DNA from: Egibacteraceae bacterium
GTDB lineage: Bacteria > Actinomycetota > Nitriliruptoria > Euzebyales > Egibacteraceae
Direction: 5' to 3'
DNA length: 50,576 nt
Assembly: GCA_030446775.1 (NCBI GenBank)
Contig: JAUJMQ010000020.1
Span: forward strand, 1-50,576
Each line of letters starts with the position of its first letter. Within the stretch, counting starts at the first letter, position 1. This document shows positions 1 through 9,190 of the stretch, piece by piece. Position numbers and translations under genes: made by a program. The notes under the pieces are model-generated. The model did no database searches. It was not told the DNA's origin and saw only the letters and a program-made list of their open reading frames with translations.

Positions 1-542
1 AGCACCCCGACGTCGGCGCGCAGGCTGTCGGTGAAGCGCAGCTGGAAGCTCGACAGCTCCGCCACGACGAGCGGCGGTGGTTGGGGACCGGCGAGCAGCG
101 ACACCAGTGGCGTGCCGATGTTGCCGGCCGCCGGCGCGCGCAGGCAGGCGGCGAGCAGCTCGGTGGTGGTCGTCTTGCCGTTGGTGCCGGTCACCGCCAC
201 GAGCCGGGTGCGGCCGCGTGCCAGCCGCCAGGCGAGCTCCGGCTCGCTGACCACCTCGACGCCGCGCCGGGAAGCGGCCGCCAGGACGGGCCCGTGCTCG
301 GGCACGCCGGGGCTGGCGACGACGAGGTCGGCGCCGGCGACCGCCGCGACGGCCGTGGCGCTGTCCGCGCCGAGACGGACGGTCGCACCGGCGGCGCTCA
401 GCTCCGCGGCGCGCGCGGTGACCGCGGGGCCGGCGGCGGCATCGACGGCGGTGACGGCGACGCCGCGGTCGGTCAGCGCGCGTGCCGCGGCGGCCCCCGA
501 GACCCCCAGGCCGACGACGAGCGTCCGCTCGCCGCCGTTCAT
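1..542 (-). CDS. murD: UDP-N-acetylmuramoylalanine--D-glutamate ligase MurD (3' end outside window)
   Basis: MurD adds D-glutamate to UDP-MurNAc-L-alanine in the cytoplasm, the second amino-acid addition of the peptidoglycan precursor. The visible N-terminal part starts with ATG at 542 (MNGGERTLVVGLGVSG), giving the GxGxSG nucleotide-binding start typical of MurD. About 120 residues in, the ATP-binding motif GTNGKTTTTEL reads from roughly 180-200. The C-terminal two thirds lie before base 1. Its start overlaps the mraY stop (539-541), so it is translationally coupled as the last visible gene of the dcw cluster. The frame is intact over the visible part. Confidence 0.93.
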   Translation of the reverse strand, partial: MNGGERTLVVGLGVSGAAAARALTDRGVAVTAVDAAAGPAVTARAAELSAAGATVRLGADSATAVAAVAGADLVVASPGVPEHGPVLAAASRRGVEVVSEPELAWRLARGRTRLVAVTGTNGKTTTTELLAACLRAPAAGNIGTPLVSLLAGPQPPPLVVAELSSFQLRFTDSLRADVGV

Positions 543-1615
543 CCCGAGCCCCCGCGGGCGATGAACTCGGCGTAGAACAGCCCCAGACCGAACGCCGCCG
601 CCAGGCCCCCGACGATCCAGAAGCGGACGATGACGGTGGTCTCCTCCCAGCCGGCGAGCTCGTAGTGGTGGTGCAGGGGCGCCATCTTGAACAGCCGCCG
701 CCCGAACAGGCGGAACGAGCCCACCTGCAGGATGACGCTGGCGGTCTCCACGACGTACAGGCCGCCGAGGATGACCAGCAGCAGCTCCGTCTCGGTCAGC
801 ACCGCCAGCGCGGCGAGCAGCCCGCCGATGGCCAGCGAGCCGGTGTCACCCATGATGATCTTGGCGGGCGGGGCGTTCCACCACAGGAATCCCAGGCAGG
901 CGCCGAGCGCCGCGGCGGCGGCGAACGCGAGCGCCCCGGCGTGCAGGGTGACCCCGAGGGCGTACGCCGCGGGGTTGCGGAACTGCCAGAACGCGATGAC
1001 CGTGTAGGCCCCGAACACCAGGGCGCTGGTCCCGGCGGCGAGACCGTCGAGCCCGTCGGTGAGGTTCACCGCGTTGGACGCGGCGGCGAGCATGAGAAAG
1101 CACCACAGCACGAACCAGCGGCCGAAGTCGAAGTCGGTGGCGCGGATGAACGACAGGTGCGTCGAGGTCGCCGCGACGTACTCGGCGCCGACGGCGAACA
1201 GGCCCGCCACGACCGCCTGGCCGCCGAACTTGGCGGTCTTGGTAAGGCCCAGGCTGCGGTTGCGCCGCAGCTTGATGTAGTCGTCGAGGAACCCGACCGC
1301 GCCCATCCCGGCGAACACGCCGATCGCCAGCAGCCCGCCCGCGGACAGGGCGTCGACGAAGGGCGCCGTGTCGCGCACGGTCCACCACTGCGCCAGCGTG
1401 GCGACGACGTAGCCGAGGATCCCGGCGCCGATGATCACCGTGCCGCCCATCGTGGGCGTGCCGCGCTTGGACAGGTGCGCCTGGGGCAGGTCGGCGCGGA
1501 TGAGCTGCCCGTATCCGCGGCGGCGGAAGAAGCGGATGATCAGCGGCGTTCCGACCAGCGACGCCACGAGCGCGACGCCGGCGCTGATGAGGATGCCGCG
1601 CATGCCGTAGGTCAC
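539..1615 (-). CDS. mraY: Phospho-N-acetylmuramoyl-pentapeptide transferase MraY
   Basis: Integral membrane enzyme that transfers phospho-MurNAc-pentapeptide to undecaprenyl phosphate, making lipid I. About 358 residues with some ten hydrophobic segments. Family signatures are present: DDYIKLRRNRSLGLTK, NLTDGLDGLAAG, the metal-binding MGDTGSLAIGG, and the triple-histidine motif MAPLHHHYE near the C-terminus. Two starts are possible: GTG at 1615, overlapping the murF stop as GTGA with AGGAGG four bases upstream, or ATG at 1603 (MRGILISAG), which matches where MraY proteins usually begin. The span uses GTG. Frame intact. Confidence 0.93.
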   Translation of the reverse strand: MTYGMRGILISAGVALVASLVGTPLIIRFFRRRGYGQLIRADLPQAHLSKRGTPTMGGTVIIGAGILGYVVATLAQWWTVRDTAPFVDALSAGGLLAIGVFAGMGAVGFLDDYIKLRRNRSLGLTKTAKFGGQAVVAGLFAVGAEYVAATSTHLSFIRATDFDFGRWFVLWCFLMLAAASNAVNLTDGLDGLAAGTSALVFGAYTVIAFWQFRNPAAYALGVTLHAGALAFAAAAALGACLGFLWWNAPPAKIIMGDTGSLAIGGLLAALAVLTETELLLVILGGLYVVETASVILQVGSFRLFGRRLFKMAPLHHHYELAGWEETTVIVRFWIVGGLAAAFGLGLFYAEFIARGGSG

Positions 1616-2985
1616 GGCGCCTCCTGCCCGGCCAGCGCGAGCGCCACCCGCTCCAGACCCGCCGAGCGGCTGGCCTTGACGAGCACCGCGTCGCCGGCGC
1701 GCACCCGCTCGCGCAGCGCCGTGATCGCGGCGTCGGCGTCGGCGACGGCGACGACGTCGCCGGCGAGGCCCTCGTCCCGTGCGGCGTCGGACACCGCCCG
1801 GGCCTGCGGGCCGACGGTGAGCAGACCGTCGACGCCGAGGCGCGCGCACAGTCGCCCGATGTCGTCGTGGGCGCGGTCGCTGCCGGCGCCGAGCTCGGCC
1901 ATGGCCCCCAGGACGGCCCACCGTCGCCCGGCGACGTCCATCGCGGCGAGCGTGCGCAGCGCCGCCTCGGTGGAGACGGGGTTGGCGTTGTAGGCGTCGT
2001 TGAGGATCGTCGTGCCGGTCGCCGTCGTCACGAGCTCCATGCGCCAGTGCGACACGGCGGCGGCGCCCAGCGCCGCGGCGGCCGAGGCGGGGTCGACGCC
2101 GCAGACCTCGGCGACCGCGAGCGCCGCCAGGGCGTTGCCGATGTTGTGCGCTCCGGGCAGCGGCAGCCCGACCGGCACGCCGCGGACACGGAAGCGGGGG
2201 CGCGCGAGGTCGTCGAGGGCGACGTCGGTGGCGTGCACGTCGGCCCCCGGGTCGCGCCCCAAGGTCACGACCCGACCCGGCGCCGCCGCGGCCATCGCGG
2301 CCACCCGCGGGTCGTCGGCGTTGAGCCCGGCGACCCCGGCGGCGCCGAGCGCCTCGACGAGCTCCCGCTTGGCGCGCGCGACGCCCTCGACGTCGGCGAA
2401 CATCTCCAGGTGGGCGGCGCCCACGGCCGTGACGACCGCGACGTCGGGCCGCAGGACCGCGGCGAGGTCGCGGATGTGCCCGGCGCCGCGGGCCCCGACC
2501 TCGGCGACGAGCACCTGCGTGGACGCGACGAGCTCGCAGCAGGTGAGCGGCACGCCGAGCTCGTTGTTGTACGAGCCGACGTTGGCGACCACCCGCAGCT
2601 CCGCACCGAGCGTGGCGCGCAGCAGGTCCGTCGTCGTCGTCTTGCCGACCGACCCGGTGACGGCGACGACGAGCGGGTCGACCCGGTCGCGGACCCAGCC
2701 ACCGAGACCGAGCAGCGCGTCGGCGGGGTCGTCGACGGCGATCCCGCCGCGCACGCCGGCGGGAGTCCCGCCACGGCACAGAAAGCCCGCCGCCCCGGCG
2801 GCTCCAGCGGCGGCCACGAAGTCGTGACCGTCGACGTGCTCGCCCGGCAGCGCGACGAACAGCGAGCCCGGGCGCACGGTCCGCGAGTCGATCGTCACGG
2901 CGTCGACGACCCGTGCGGCATCGGCCGGGTCGAGCAGCTCCCCGCCGACGACGTCGGCGACGTCGGCGAGGTCCAGTGGGATCAT
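1612..2985 (-). CDS. murF: UDP-N-acetylmuramoyl-tripeptide--D-alanyl-D-alanine ligase MurF
   Basis: Cytoplasmic Mur ligase that joins D-Ala-D-Ala to the UDP-MurNAc tripeptide, completing the pentapeptide. 457 residues, normal for MurF. The N-terminal recognition domain has TIDSRTVRPGSLFVAL (residues about 31-46), followed by the ATP-binding loop GSVGKTTTT (111-119), the central-domain start NDAYNANP and a C-terminal Rossmann domain. ATG at 2985 overlaps the murE stop as ATGA, and the stop overlaps the mraY GTG, so the gene is coupled on both sides. Frame intact, unlike its neighbour murE. Confidence 0.95.
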   Translation of the reverse strand: MIPLDLADVADVVGGELLDPADAARVVDAVTIDSRTVRPGSLFVALPGEHVDGHDFVAAAGAAGAAGFLCRGGTPAGVRGGIAVDDPADALLGLGGWVRDRVDPLVVAVTGSVGKTTTTDLLRATLGAELRVVANVGSYNNELGVPLTCCELVASTQVLVAEVGARGAGHIRDLAAVLRPDVAVVTAVGAAHLEMFADVEGVARAKRELVEALGAAGVAGLNADDPRVAAMAAAAPGRVVTLGRDPGADVHATDVALDDLARPRFRVRGVPVGLPLPGAHNIGNALAALAVAEVCGVDPASAAAALGAAAVSHWRMELVTTATGTTILNDAYNANPVSTEAALRTLAAMDVAGRRWAVLGAMAELGAGSDRAHDDIGRLCARLGVDGLLTVGPQARAVSDAARDEGLAGDVVAVADADAAITALRERVRAGDAVLVKASRSAGLERVALALAGQEAP

Positions 2986-4532
2986 CGCGTCGCCGCTTCC
3001 GGGGACGCGGCCGCCGCTTGCGGGGACGCGGCCAGCAGCTCGCGGGCGACGGCGCGGTCGTCGAAGGCCACGACGCCCCTCGCGAGCTCCTGCGTGGCCT
3101 CGTGCCCCTTGCCGGCGATGACGACGACGTCACCGGCGCTGGCGAGCGCCAGCGCCCGCGCGATGGCCGTGCGGCGGTCGATCTCGGCGTGCACGGTGGC
3201 GCCGCGGACGCTGGCCGCGCCGCGCGCCACCGCGTCGAGGATGGCCGCCGGGTCCTCGCTGCGCGGGGTTGTCGCTGGTCAGGACCGCGACGTCGGCGAG
3301 CTCGGCGGCGGCGCGGCCCACGAGCGGGCGCTTGCCGGCGTCGCGGTCGCCGCCGCAGCCGACGACGACGAGCACCCTGCCGGTGCCGCGGCTCCCGGCG
3401 TCGCCGGGAGCGACGAGGTCGCGGGCCGTGCGCAGCACCGACACGAGCGAGTCGGGGCTGTGCGCGTAGTCCACGAGCACGGTGAACGGCTGGCCGGCGT
3501 CGACCCGCTCCATCCGGCCGGGTACGCCCGGACACAGCGCGATGCCCTCGGCGGCGGTCTCCGGGTCCACGCCGGCGACCTCGGCGGCGGCCAGCGCGGC
3601 GAGCGCGTTGTCGACGTTGAACCGGCCCGACAGTCCGACCCGCACCCGCACCGACCGGCCCTGCAGGTGCGCGACGAAGCTGGACCCGTCGGGGCGGACG
3701 TCGATGTCCGTCGCCGACACGGCGGCGCCCGTGCTCCCGCCGCGCTGACGCGGACGACGGGCACCGCCGTGGACAGCGCGAGCCGCCTGCCCGCCGGGTC
3801 GTCGACGTTGACCACACCGGTCTCGCTGAGCCCGGGGTGAACAGCGACGCCTTCGCGCGGAAGTAGTCCTCCAGGTCGGCGTGGAAGTCGAGGTGGTCCT
3901 GGCTGAGTTGGTGAACACCGCGACCGCGAAGCGGGTGCCGGCGACGCGGCCGAGCGCCAGGCCGTGGCTGGACACCTCCATCGCCACCGCCCCGCCCCCG
4001 CGTCGCGCATCCGCGCGAGCAGCCGCTGCAGGTCGGGGGCCTCGGGCGTGGTGCGGACCCCAGGGACGACCTCGCCGGCGACGACGGTCTGCACCGTGCC
4101 GATGAGGCCGGTCGTGTGCCCGGCGGCACGCAGCACCGACTCCAGCAGGTAGGCGGTCGTGGTCTTGCCGTTTGTGCCGGTGATCCCGCACACCGTCATC
4201 GCCCGGGAGGGGTCGCCGTGGACCCGTGCGGCCACCGGTCCCAGCACCGCAGCGACGTCGCCGACCAGCAGCTGCGGCACGTCGACGTCCAAGGTCCGCT
4301 CGACGAGCAGCGCCGGGCTGCCCGCCGCGACGGCGGCGGCTGCGAAGTCGTGCCCGTCGGCCACGGCCCCCGGCCTGCACGCGAACAACGTCTGAGGACC
4401 GGCGGCCCGGCTGTCGGAGGTGACGTCGGTCAGCGCCACGGCGGGGTCCGGCGGCGTCAGCACGGCACCGGCCGGCACGACGTCGAGCAGGTCGCGCAGC
4501 CGCGCGGAGGCGTGCCGGGTAGCAGGGGTCAC
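2982..4532 (-). CDS. murE: UDP-MurNAc-L-Ala-D-Glu:meso-diaminopimelate ligase MurE (five frame breaks in this sequence)
   Basis: Adds the third stem-peptide residue in the cytoplasm. GTG at 4532 begins VTPATRHASARLRDLL. The order of motifs is normal: TSDSRAAGPQTLFAC, ATP loop GITGTNGKTTT, MEVSSHGL, QDHLDFH, DYAHSPDSL, TSDNPRSEDP and GKGHE. DNPR is the motif of meso-DAP-specific MurE. The reading frame changes about five times, near 3998, 3906, 3835, 3740 and 3269. Four fit loss of one base and one fits gain of one base, mostly in G or C runs. An essential enzyme with all motifs present is unlikely to be a pseudogene, so I take these as sequence errors. Its stop overlaps the murF ATG. Confidence 0.9.
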
Positions 4533-4725
4533 GACGGCTCTGGGGGTCGGCTCGACGGGGTGGCGGGACCGGGTCGTGGCGCCGACGCGTCCGTGCCGGG
4601 GAGGTCCGGCCGGAGCAGCGGGCACCGAGGGCGGCTTTGAGCATACGAGCGGAGGCGCGCCGGGCCGCGCATGCGCCACGGTCGGACGGACGGTCGCGCC
4701 TGTGCGGCGCCCGAGCAGCCCCACG

Positions 4726-6641
4726 TCAGGGGCGCGGGGGCCGCTGCGGCGGGGCCGGGACGCCCGCGAGCCGCCCGGCGGCGCTGCGCGGGCCCTTGCC
4801 GCCGGCACGTCGTGCCCGCGGAGCCGGTCGGCCCGGCGACCCCGCGGCGGTGGTGCCCGCGAAGCCCGTCGCAGCGCCGGGCGGCGCGGCGACGGGCGTG
4901 CCCGGGGTCACGGTGGGGCGGACCGCACGTGGGTCGGAGGGCGGGACCCGGCGGTGGCGCAGACCGAAGTTCATGATCGACGAGAACGCCGGCCCGGCGG
5001 TCAGCCCGCCGTAGTACACCGGCCGCGGCTCGTCGAGGGCGACCCCCACGACGAGGGCCGGGTCGTCGGCCGGCGCGAAACCGACGAAGGAGGCGATGTA
5101 GGCGCCCGGCTCGTAGCCGCGCCGCGTCGTCGACGGCTTCTGCGCGGTCCCGGTCTTGCCGGCGACCCGGTAGCCCGGCACGGCGCACAGCTCACAGGTG
5201 CCCTGCTCGTCCTCGACGACGCCGACGAGCATCCCCGCGATCGTCTCGGCCGTCTCGGGCGACACCACCCGCCGCTGGCGTGGCTGGGCCGCCGCTCGCA
5301 GGCGGCCGTCGTCACCGACCGTTCCCCGTACCAGCGAGGGGGCCACGCGCCGCCCGCCCCGGGCGATCGTCGCGAAGACGTCGGCGACCTGCAGCAGCGT
5401 CGCGGAGACGCCCTGGCCGATGCTGATCGTCGGCAGGCTCGTCGCCGACCACTGGTCGGGCAGGGCGAGCAGCCCGGCGGACTCACCGGGGAAGGCCAGC
5501 CCGCTGGGCCGGCCGTAGCCGAACCGCTCGAGGTACCCGGCGAGGCGCTCGGCACCGAGGCGCTGCGCGATCTTGATCGTGCCGATGTTCGACGACTGGG
5601 CCATGATCTCGCTGAAGGTCAGGCGCCGCTTGTCGTTGGTGTGGGAGTCGGTGAACCGCTTGCCACCGACCTCGTAGCCGTCGGGGACCCGCATGACCTC
5701 GTCGGCCAGGATCACGCCTTCCTCCAAGGCGGCGCTGGCCGTGATGACCTTGTTGACGCTTCCCGGCTCGAAGACGTCGGTGACGACACGGTTGCGCTCG
5801 GGCGCGCCGCCGCGGTGGGGTCGCTCGCCCTGCGACGCCATGGCCAAGACCTCCCCGGAGGCGACGTCGAGCACGATCGCCGAGCCGCCCTGTGCGCCGT
5901 GGCCGGCCACGGCCCGGGCGAGCACCCGTTCGGTCGCGGCCTGGACCTCGCGGTCGAGGGTCAGCACGACATCGCGGCCGGGCACGGACGGCACGACCTC
6001 GCGCGGGGCGGTGCTGATGTCCAGGCCGCTGGGCGCCCGCTCGAGCCACAGCTTGCCGGAGCGCCCCGACAGCAGCTCGTCGAGCCCGAGCTCCAGGCCG
6101 GCCAGGCCGTCGCCGTCGACACCGGAGAAGCCGACGACGGGAGCGGCGAGGCCCCTGGCGGGGTACTCGCGCCGCGGTTCGGTCAGCAGGCCGACGCCGG
6201 GCACGTCCATCGCCTCGACGCGCTCCCCACCTCCCGCGGCAGCTGGCGGCCCAGGTAGACGAAGCCGGCGTCTCGCGACAGCAGCGCGGTCAGCTCGCGG
6301 GGACGGCGGTCCAGCACCGGCGCGAGCCGGCGGGCGACGGCGGCGGGGTCGACGCCCTTGTCGTGCAGCTCACGGGGGTCGGCGTAGACCGTCGCCGAGG
6401 CCAGCGACATCGCGAGCGGCTCACCGGCGCGGTCGTAGATCTTGCCGCGGCCGGCCGGCAGGGTCAGCTCGCGCTGGGTCTGGCGCGCCGCCAGCTCGCG
6501 GAAGCGGTCGGCGTCCACGACCTGGATCGTGACCAGGCGCCAGCCGAGGACGAGCGTGACGGCGAGGTAGACGACGAGCAGCAGCGACAGCCGCCGGCGT
6601 GGCCGCGCGCGCCGCAGCGCCACCGCGCAGCCGTCCCACAT
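4726..6641 (-). CDS. ftsI: Septal peptidoglycan transpeptidase FtsI / PBP3 (one frame break)
   Basis: Class B penicillin-binding protein that cross-links septal peptidoglycan. From the N-terminus: an arginine-rich cytoplasmic stretch, one transmembrane helix (LLLVVYLAVTLVLGW), the dimerisation domain (GRGKIYDRAGEPLA), then the transpeptidase with SVNK in FEPGSVNK (SxxK), SSN, and KTGTAQKP (KTG). A proline/alanine-rich tail follows. The frame breaks near 6228, where GTGGGGAGCG should carry one more G to join REVG to ERVEAMDVPG. Start uncertain: ATG 6641 has no clear Shine-Dalgarno, and an in-frame GTG at 6848 would add 69 mostly basic residues like the N-terminal extensions of other actinobacterial FtsI proteins. 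Confidence 0.9.
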
Positions 6642-6951
6642 CCGCAGCGCCAGCAGCGCAGCGGTCGACGGCCGGCCGGCGCGCGTGCGCGCCGGCTGCC
6701 CGGTACGCGGTCGGCGGCCGGCCCGTGCGCGTGCGCGCCGGCACCCGGCGCGGCGACCGCGGCGATCGGCTGGCCGCGGGCGGGCGCCGCGACCGGCTGC
6801 GGTCGGGTGGCGACGAGGTCGGCCCCGGCCGCGCGCGACGGCCGCCACCCCCGGCGACGCCCGGCGCCGACGCGGTCCCCGGGCGCCGTCGGGGCGGCGC
6901 GAGCGGCCGGGGCAGGGCGGTGTGGGAGTGCTCAGCGCAGGCGCCTCGTCG
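6642..6951 (-). other. GC-rich interval between ftsL and ftsI, probably partly the ftsI N-terminus
   Basis: No independent gene is convincing here. In the ftsI frame the stretch is open and encodes arginine-, proline- and alanine-rich sequence back to the ftsL stop. An in-frame GTG at 6848 is the only alternative start I see. Short GC-rich repeats (GCGCGTGCGCGCCGG-like) recur, which makes this a likely place for further sequence errors. No promoter-like element was seen, consistent with ftsL and ftsI sharing one transcript. Confidence 0.4.
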
Positions 6952-7389
6952 TCAGCCGCCGGCGCCGGCACCGGCGGGCGGGGCCGCCAGATTGCCCGGC
7001 CGGGGGCGCGATGCCCGGGAGGCTGCCCGCACGCGGTCGTCGACCGTGAGGAACACCGGTCGCGACGCGGGGACCATCCCCAGGTCGGAGTGCGCCACGC
7101 GCCGGATGCGCTGCGGCGCCTCCAGCGCCGCGACGTCGACGGTGAGCTCGTCGTAGCGCAGCGACAGCTCGGCCACCTCCGCCTCGAGCGTCCGGCTCGC
7201 GAACGCCTCCTCGGCCGCCAGGGCGTTGAGTGCGACGCAGCCGAAGATCCCCGTCGCACCCAGCAGGGTGAGGACGACGGCGTAGCGGCCCGCGCGGCCG
7301 GGTGCCGAGACGACGCGCAGGTCCGGCCGGGGATCCGGCGGCGGCGTGGGGTGCGGGCGGGGCCGGCGGGCAGCGGGCAGGGCGGACAT
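6952..7389 (-). CDS. ftsL: FtsL-like cell division protein (septum formation initiator fold)
   Basis: Small bitopic division protein expected to act in the FtsQBL complex that activates septal synthesis. 145 residues: a proline/arginine-rich cytoplasmic N-terminus, one transmembrane helix (AVVLTLLGATGIFGCVALNAL), then an extracytoplasmic heptad-like coiled coil beginning EEAFASRTLEAEVAELSLRY and a short Ala/Gly/Pro-rich tail. The segment IRRVAHSDLGMVPASRPVFL matches the end of the FtsL coiled coil in actinobacteria. The assignment rests on topology and position between rsmH and ftsI, because FtsL sequences are poorly conserved. ATG 7389 lies one base after the rsmH stop. Confidence 0.8.
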   Translation of the reverse strand: MSALPAARRPRPHPTPPPDPRPDLRVVSAPGRAGRYAVVLTLLGATGIFGCVALNALAAEEAFASRTLEAEVAELSLRYDELTVDVAALEAPQRIRRVAHSDLGMVPASRPVFLTVDDRVRAASRASRPRPGNLAAPPAGAGAGG

Positions 7390-7390
7390 G

Positions 7391-8434
7391 TCAGCCCCCC
7401 GGTCCGGGTGCGGGCAGGGGTCCGTCGGCGACCTTCTCGGCCACACGCAGCTTCGCCGACCGTGCGCGGGGGTTGCGCTCGACCTCGTCGGCACCGGGGC
7501 GCTCTGCGCCCCGGGTCAGCAGCCGGACCAGCGGCTGGTGCCCGCAGACGCAGACGGGGAAGCCGGGCGGGCACACGCAGCCGGCGGCCGCATCGGCGAA
7601 GAACCGCTTGGCGATCCGGTCCTCTCCCGAGTGGTAGGACAGGACGGCGATGCGCCCGCCGCGGGACACGGGGCCGTCGGCCCCCATCGCGGCGGGCGCT
7701 ACCGTCGCCAGTGCCTGGGGAAGGGAGGCACTGAAGCGATCGAGCTCGGCGTTGACGACGATGCGCAACGCCTGGAACGTCCGGGTGGCGGGATGCGGAC
7801 CGCCGTAGCGCGCGGAGGCCGGCACCGCCGCGGCGACGGTCTCGGCCAGGGCCCGCGTGCTCCGCAGCGGGCGGACCCGCACGATCGCCGCGGCGATGCG
7901 CCGCGCGTAGCGCTCCTCGCCGTACACCTTCAGGATCCGTGCCAGCTCGGCCTCGTCGACCGTGTCGAGAAGGTCCGCGGCGGTGCCCGGCGCCCCGGGG
8001 TCCATGCGCATGTCCAGGGGCGCGTCGGCGCGGAAGGAGAAGCCCCGCTCCGGGGTGTCGAGCTGCATGGAGGACACGCCGAGGTCGTAGAGCACCCCGA
8101 GCACCGGACCGTCGGCCGCGGCGGTCTCGGCGACGTGGTCGGCGAGCTCGTCGTAGCCGGCGGCGACCAGCCGCGCGCGGTTGCGGTACGCCGCCAGGCG
8201 CCGGCCCGCGAGCTCGAGTGCGGCCGGGTCGCGGTCGAAGCCGACGAGGCGGACGTCGGGCCCGCTGGCGGCGAGCAGCGCGGCGGCGTGGCCGGCGGCA
8301 CCCACCGTCGCGTCCACGAGGACCCCGGGGCCCGCCGGCACCGCGAGCAGCTCGACGACGCGGTCCACGGCGACCGGGGAGTGGGCCTGCGCGTCCATCG
8401 CCAGCTCCCAGGAGTCCATGAGGTCCGCCGGCAC
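7391..8434 (-). CDS. rsmH: 16S rRNA (cytosine-1402-N4)-methyltransferase RsmH (MraW)
   Basis: SAM-dependent enzyme that methylates N4 of C1402 in 16S rRNA. Motifs: HSPVAVDRVVELL at the N-terminus, the SAM-binding VDATVGAAGHAAALL, LVGFDRDPAAL, DLGVSSMQLDTPERGFSF (the conserved DLGVSS-QLD-RGFS block) and the C-terminal NPRARSAKLR. 347 residues from GTG 8434, which follows the mraZ TAG directly. ATG codons at 8419 and 8398 are alternatives, and the latter has GGGAG six bases upstream. Invariant second gene of dcw clusters. Frame intact. Confidence 0.94.
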   Translation of the reverse strand: MPADLMDSWELAMDAQAHSPVAVDRVVELLAVPAGPGVLVDATVGAAGHAAALLAASGPDVRLVGFDRDPAALELAGRRLAAYRNRARLVAAGYDELADHVAETAAADGPVLGVLYDLGVSSMQLDTPERGFSFRADAPLDMRMDPGAPGTAADLLDTVDEAELARILKVYGEERYARRIAAAIVRVRPLRSTRALAETVAAAVPASARYGGPHPATRTFQALRIVVNAELDRFSASLPQALATVAPAAMGADGPVSRGGRIAVLSYHSGEDRIAKRFFADAAAGCVCPPGFPVCVCGHQPLVRLLTRGAERPGADEVERNPRARSAKLRVAEKVADGPLPAPGPGG

Positions 8435-8884
8435 CTAGAACGCTCCGAGGTCGAACGCGTGCTCGGTGTTGGCGAACTCGTCCATGCCCTCGTCGCGGTA
8501 GGCCTCCCAGCGGGTGGTGTCCCACAGCTCGAGGCGGGCGTCGGCTCCCACCACGGTCACGTCCTTGTCCAGTCTGGCGTAGGACCGCAGCCGCGCCGGG
8601 ATCGTCACGCGACCCTGGCGGTCGAGGGTGTCGGGGTGGGCCTGGGACCGCATCATCCGGGCGAACTTCCGCTCGCGCGCGTCGGTGGTGCGCAGTGAGC
8701 GCAGCCCCTCGACGACGCGTCGCCAGTCCGTCAGCGGGTGGACCGTCAGGCAGTTGTCCATCCCCACGGTCATCACCAGCCCCTCGCTCAGCGCCTCGCG
8801 GAAGGCCGACGGGAGGATCACCCGTCCCTTGGGGTCCAACGTGTGCTGGTACTCACCCAGGAACGTCGCGCCCGTGTCGACCAT
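8435..8884 (-). CDS. mraZ: MraZ, transcriptional regulator of the dcw operon
   Basis: Ring-forming DNA-binding protein with two SpoVT/AbrB-like half-domains. Both are visible: LGEYQHTLDPKGRVILPSAF near the N-terminus and DRQGRVTIPARLRSYA near residue 90. 149 residues from ATG 8884, the usual length. An upstream in-frame start at 8914 would add ten residues but would run through the operator repeats and the putative -10 element, so I prefer 8884. First gene of the minus-strand dcw operon. Repeats immediately upstream suggest it represses its own promoter, as shown for MraZ in other bacteria. Confidence 0.94.
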   Translation of the reverse strand: MVDTGATFLGEYQHTLDPKGRVILPSAFREALSEGLVMTVGMDNCLTVHPLTDWRRVVEGLRSLRTTDARERKFARMMRSQAHPDTLDRQGRVTIPARLRSYARLDKDVTVVGADARLELWDTTRWEAYRDEGMDEFANTEHAFDLGAF

Positions 8885-8885
8885 G

Positions 8886-8921
8886 TGCCACCACTGTCCC
8901 CCACTTTCCACCACTTGTCAA
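8886..8921 (-). promoter_or_regulatory. mraZ promoter with three MraZ-type boxes at 10-bp spacing
   Basis: On the minus strand a perfect -35 TTGACA (8921-8916) is followed, after 17 bases, by GACAGT (8898-8893) as a plausible -10. GTGG occurs exactly every 10 bases at 8914-8911, 8904-8901 and 8894-8891, giving the units AAGTGGTGGA, AAGTGGGGGA and CAGTGGTGGC. MraZ binds direct TGGGN/AAGTGG-type repeats spaced by one helical turn, and these cover the -35/-10 spacer. Transcription would start two or three bases before ATG 8884, so the mRNA may be leaderless. Confidence 0.7.
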
Positions 8922-9142
8922 TCACGCGGCGCCCTCGAAGGCGGCCCGGCGCCCGGGCGGGCGGAAAACCGGCTGGTCAGCGAGGGTGGTGATGTGTGGG
9001 GGCGCTGGAACCGCGGGCCCTGGCCGGATCCGATCGCCGTGGTGAAACCATGGCCCCTGCGGGGTGGAACGACGCGGCGGCCCCCTGTCGACGGCCGCCG
9101 GACGCCACGCCTGCGGCCAGGTTGCAGCACCCACGGGCGGTG

Positions 9143-9160
9143 GTGGTGGAAAGTGGGGGG
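9143..9160 (+). repeat. Inverted second copy of the MraZ-box sequence
   Basis: The 17-mer GTGGTGGAAAGTGGGGG at 9143-9159 on the plus strand is identical to bases 8914-8898 on the minus strand, so the two form an inverted pair about 230 bp apart. It keeps two GTGG units at 10-bp spacing (9143 and 9153) plus a degenerate third (ACGG at 9133). The rest of the 8922-9190 interval, between mraZ and the HNH gene, shows no gene that I can support. Confidence 0.55.
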
Positions 9161-9190
9161 CCGCCAGGCCCGACCCGACGGTCGCTGCGG

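Noticed and set aside
482-1993. A 503-codon plus-strand open frame over mraY and murF
   Set aside because: It is antisense to two clear enzymes and its translation has no recognisable domain.
8885-8914. Upstream mraZ start at 8914
   Set aside because: It would place the start codon inside the operator repeats and upstream of the predicted -10, so it could not be transcribed from that promoter.
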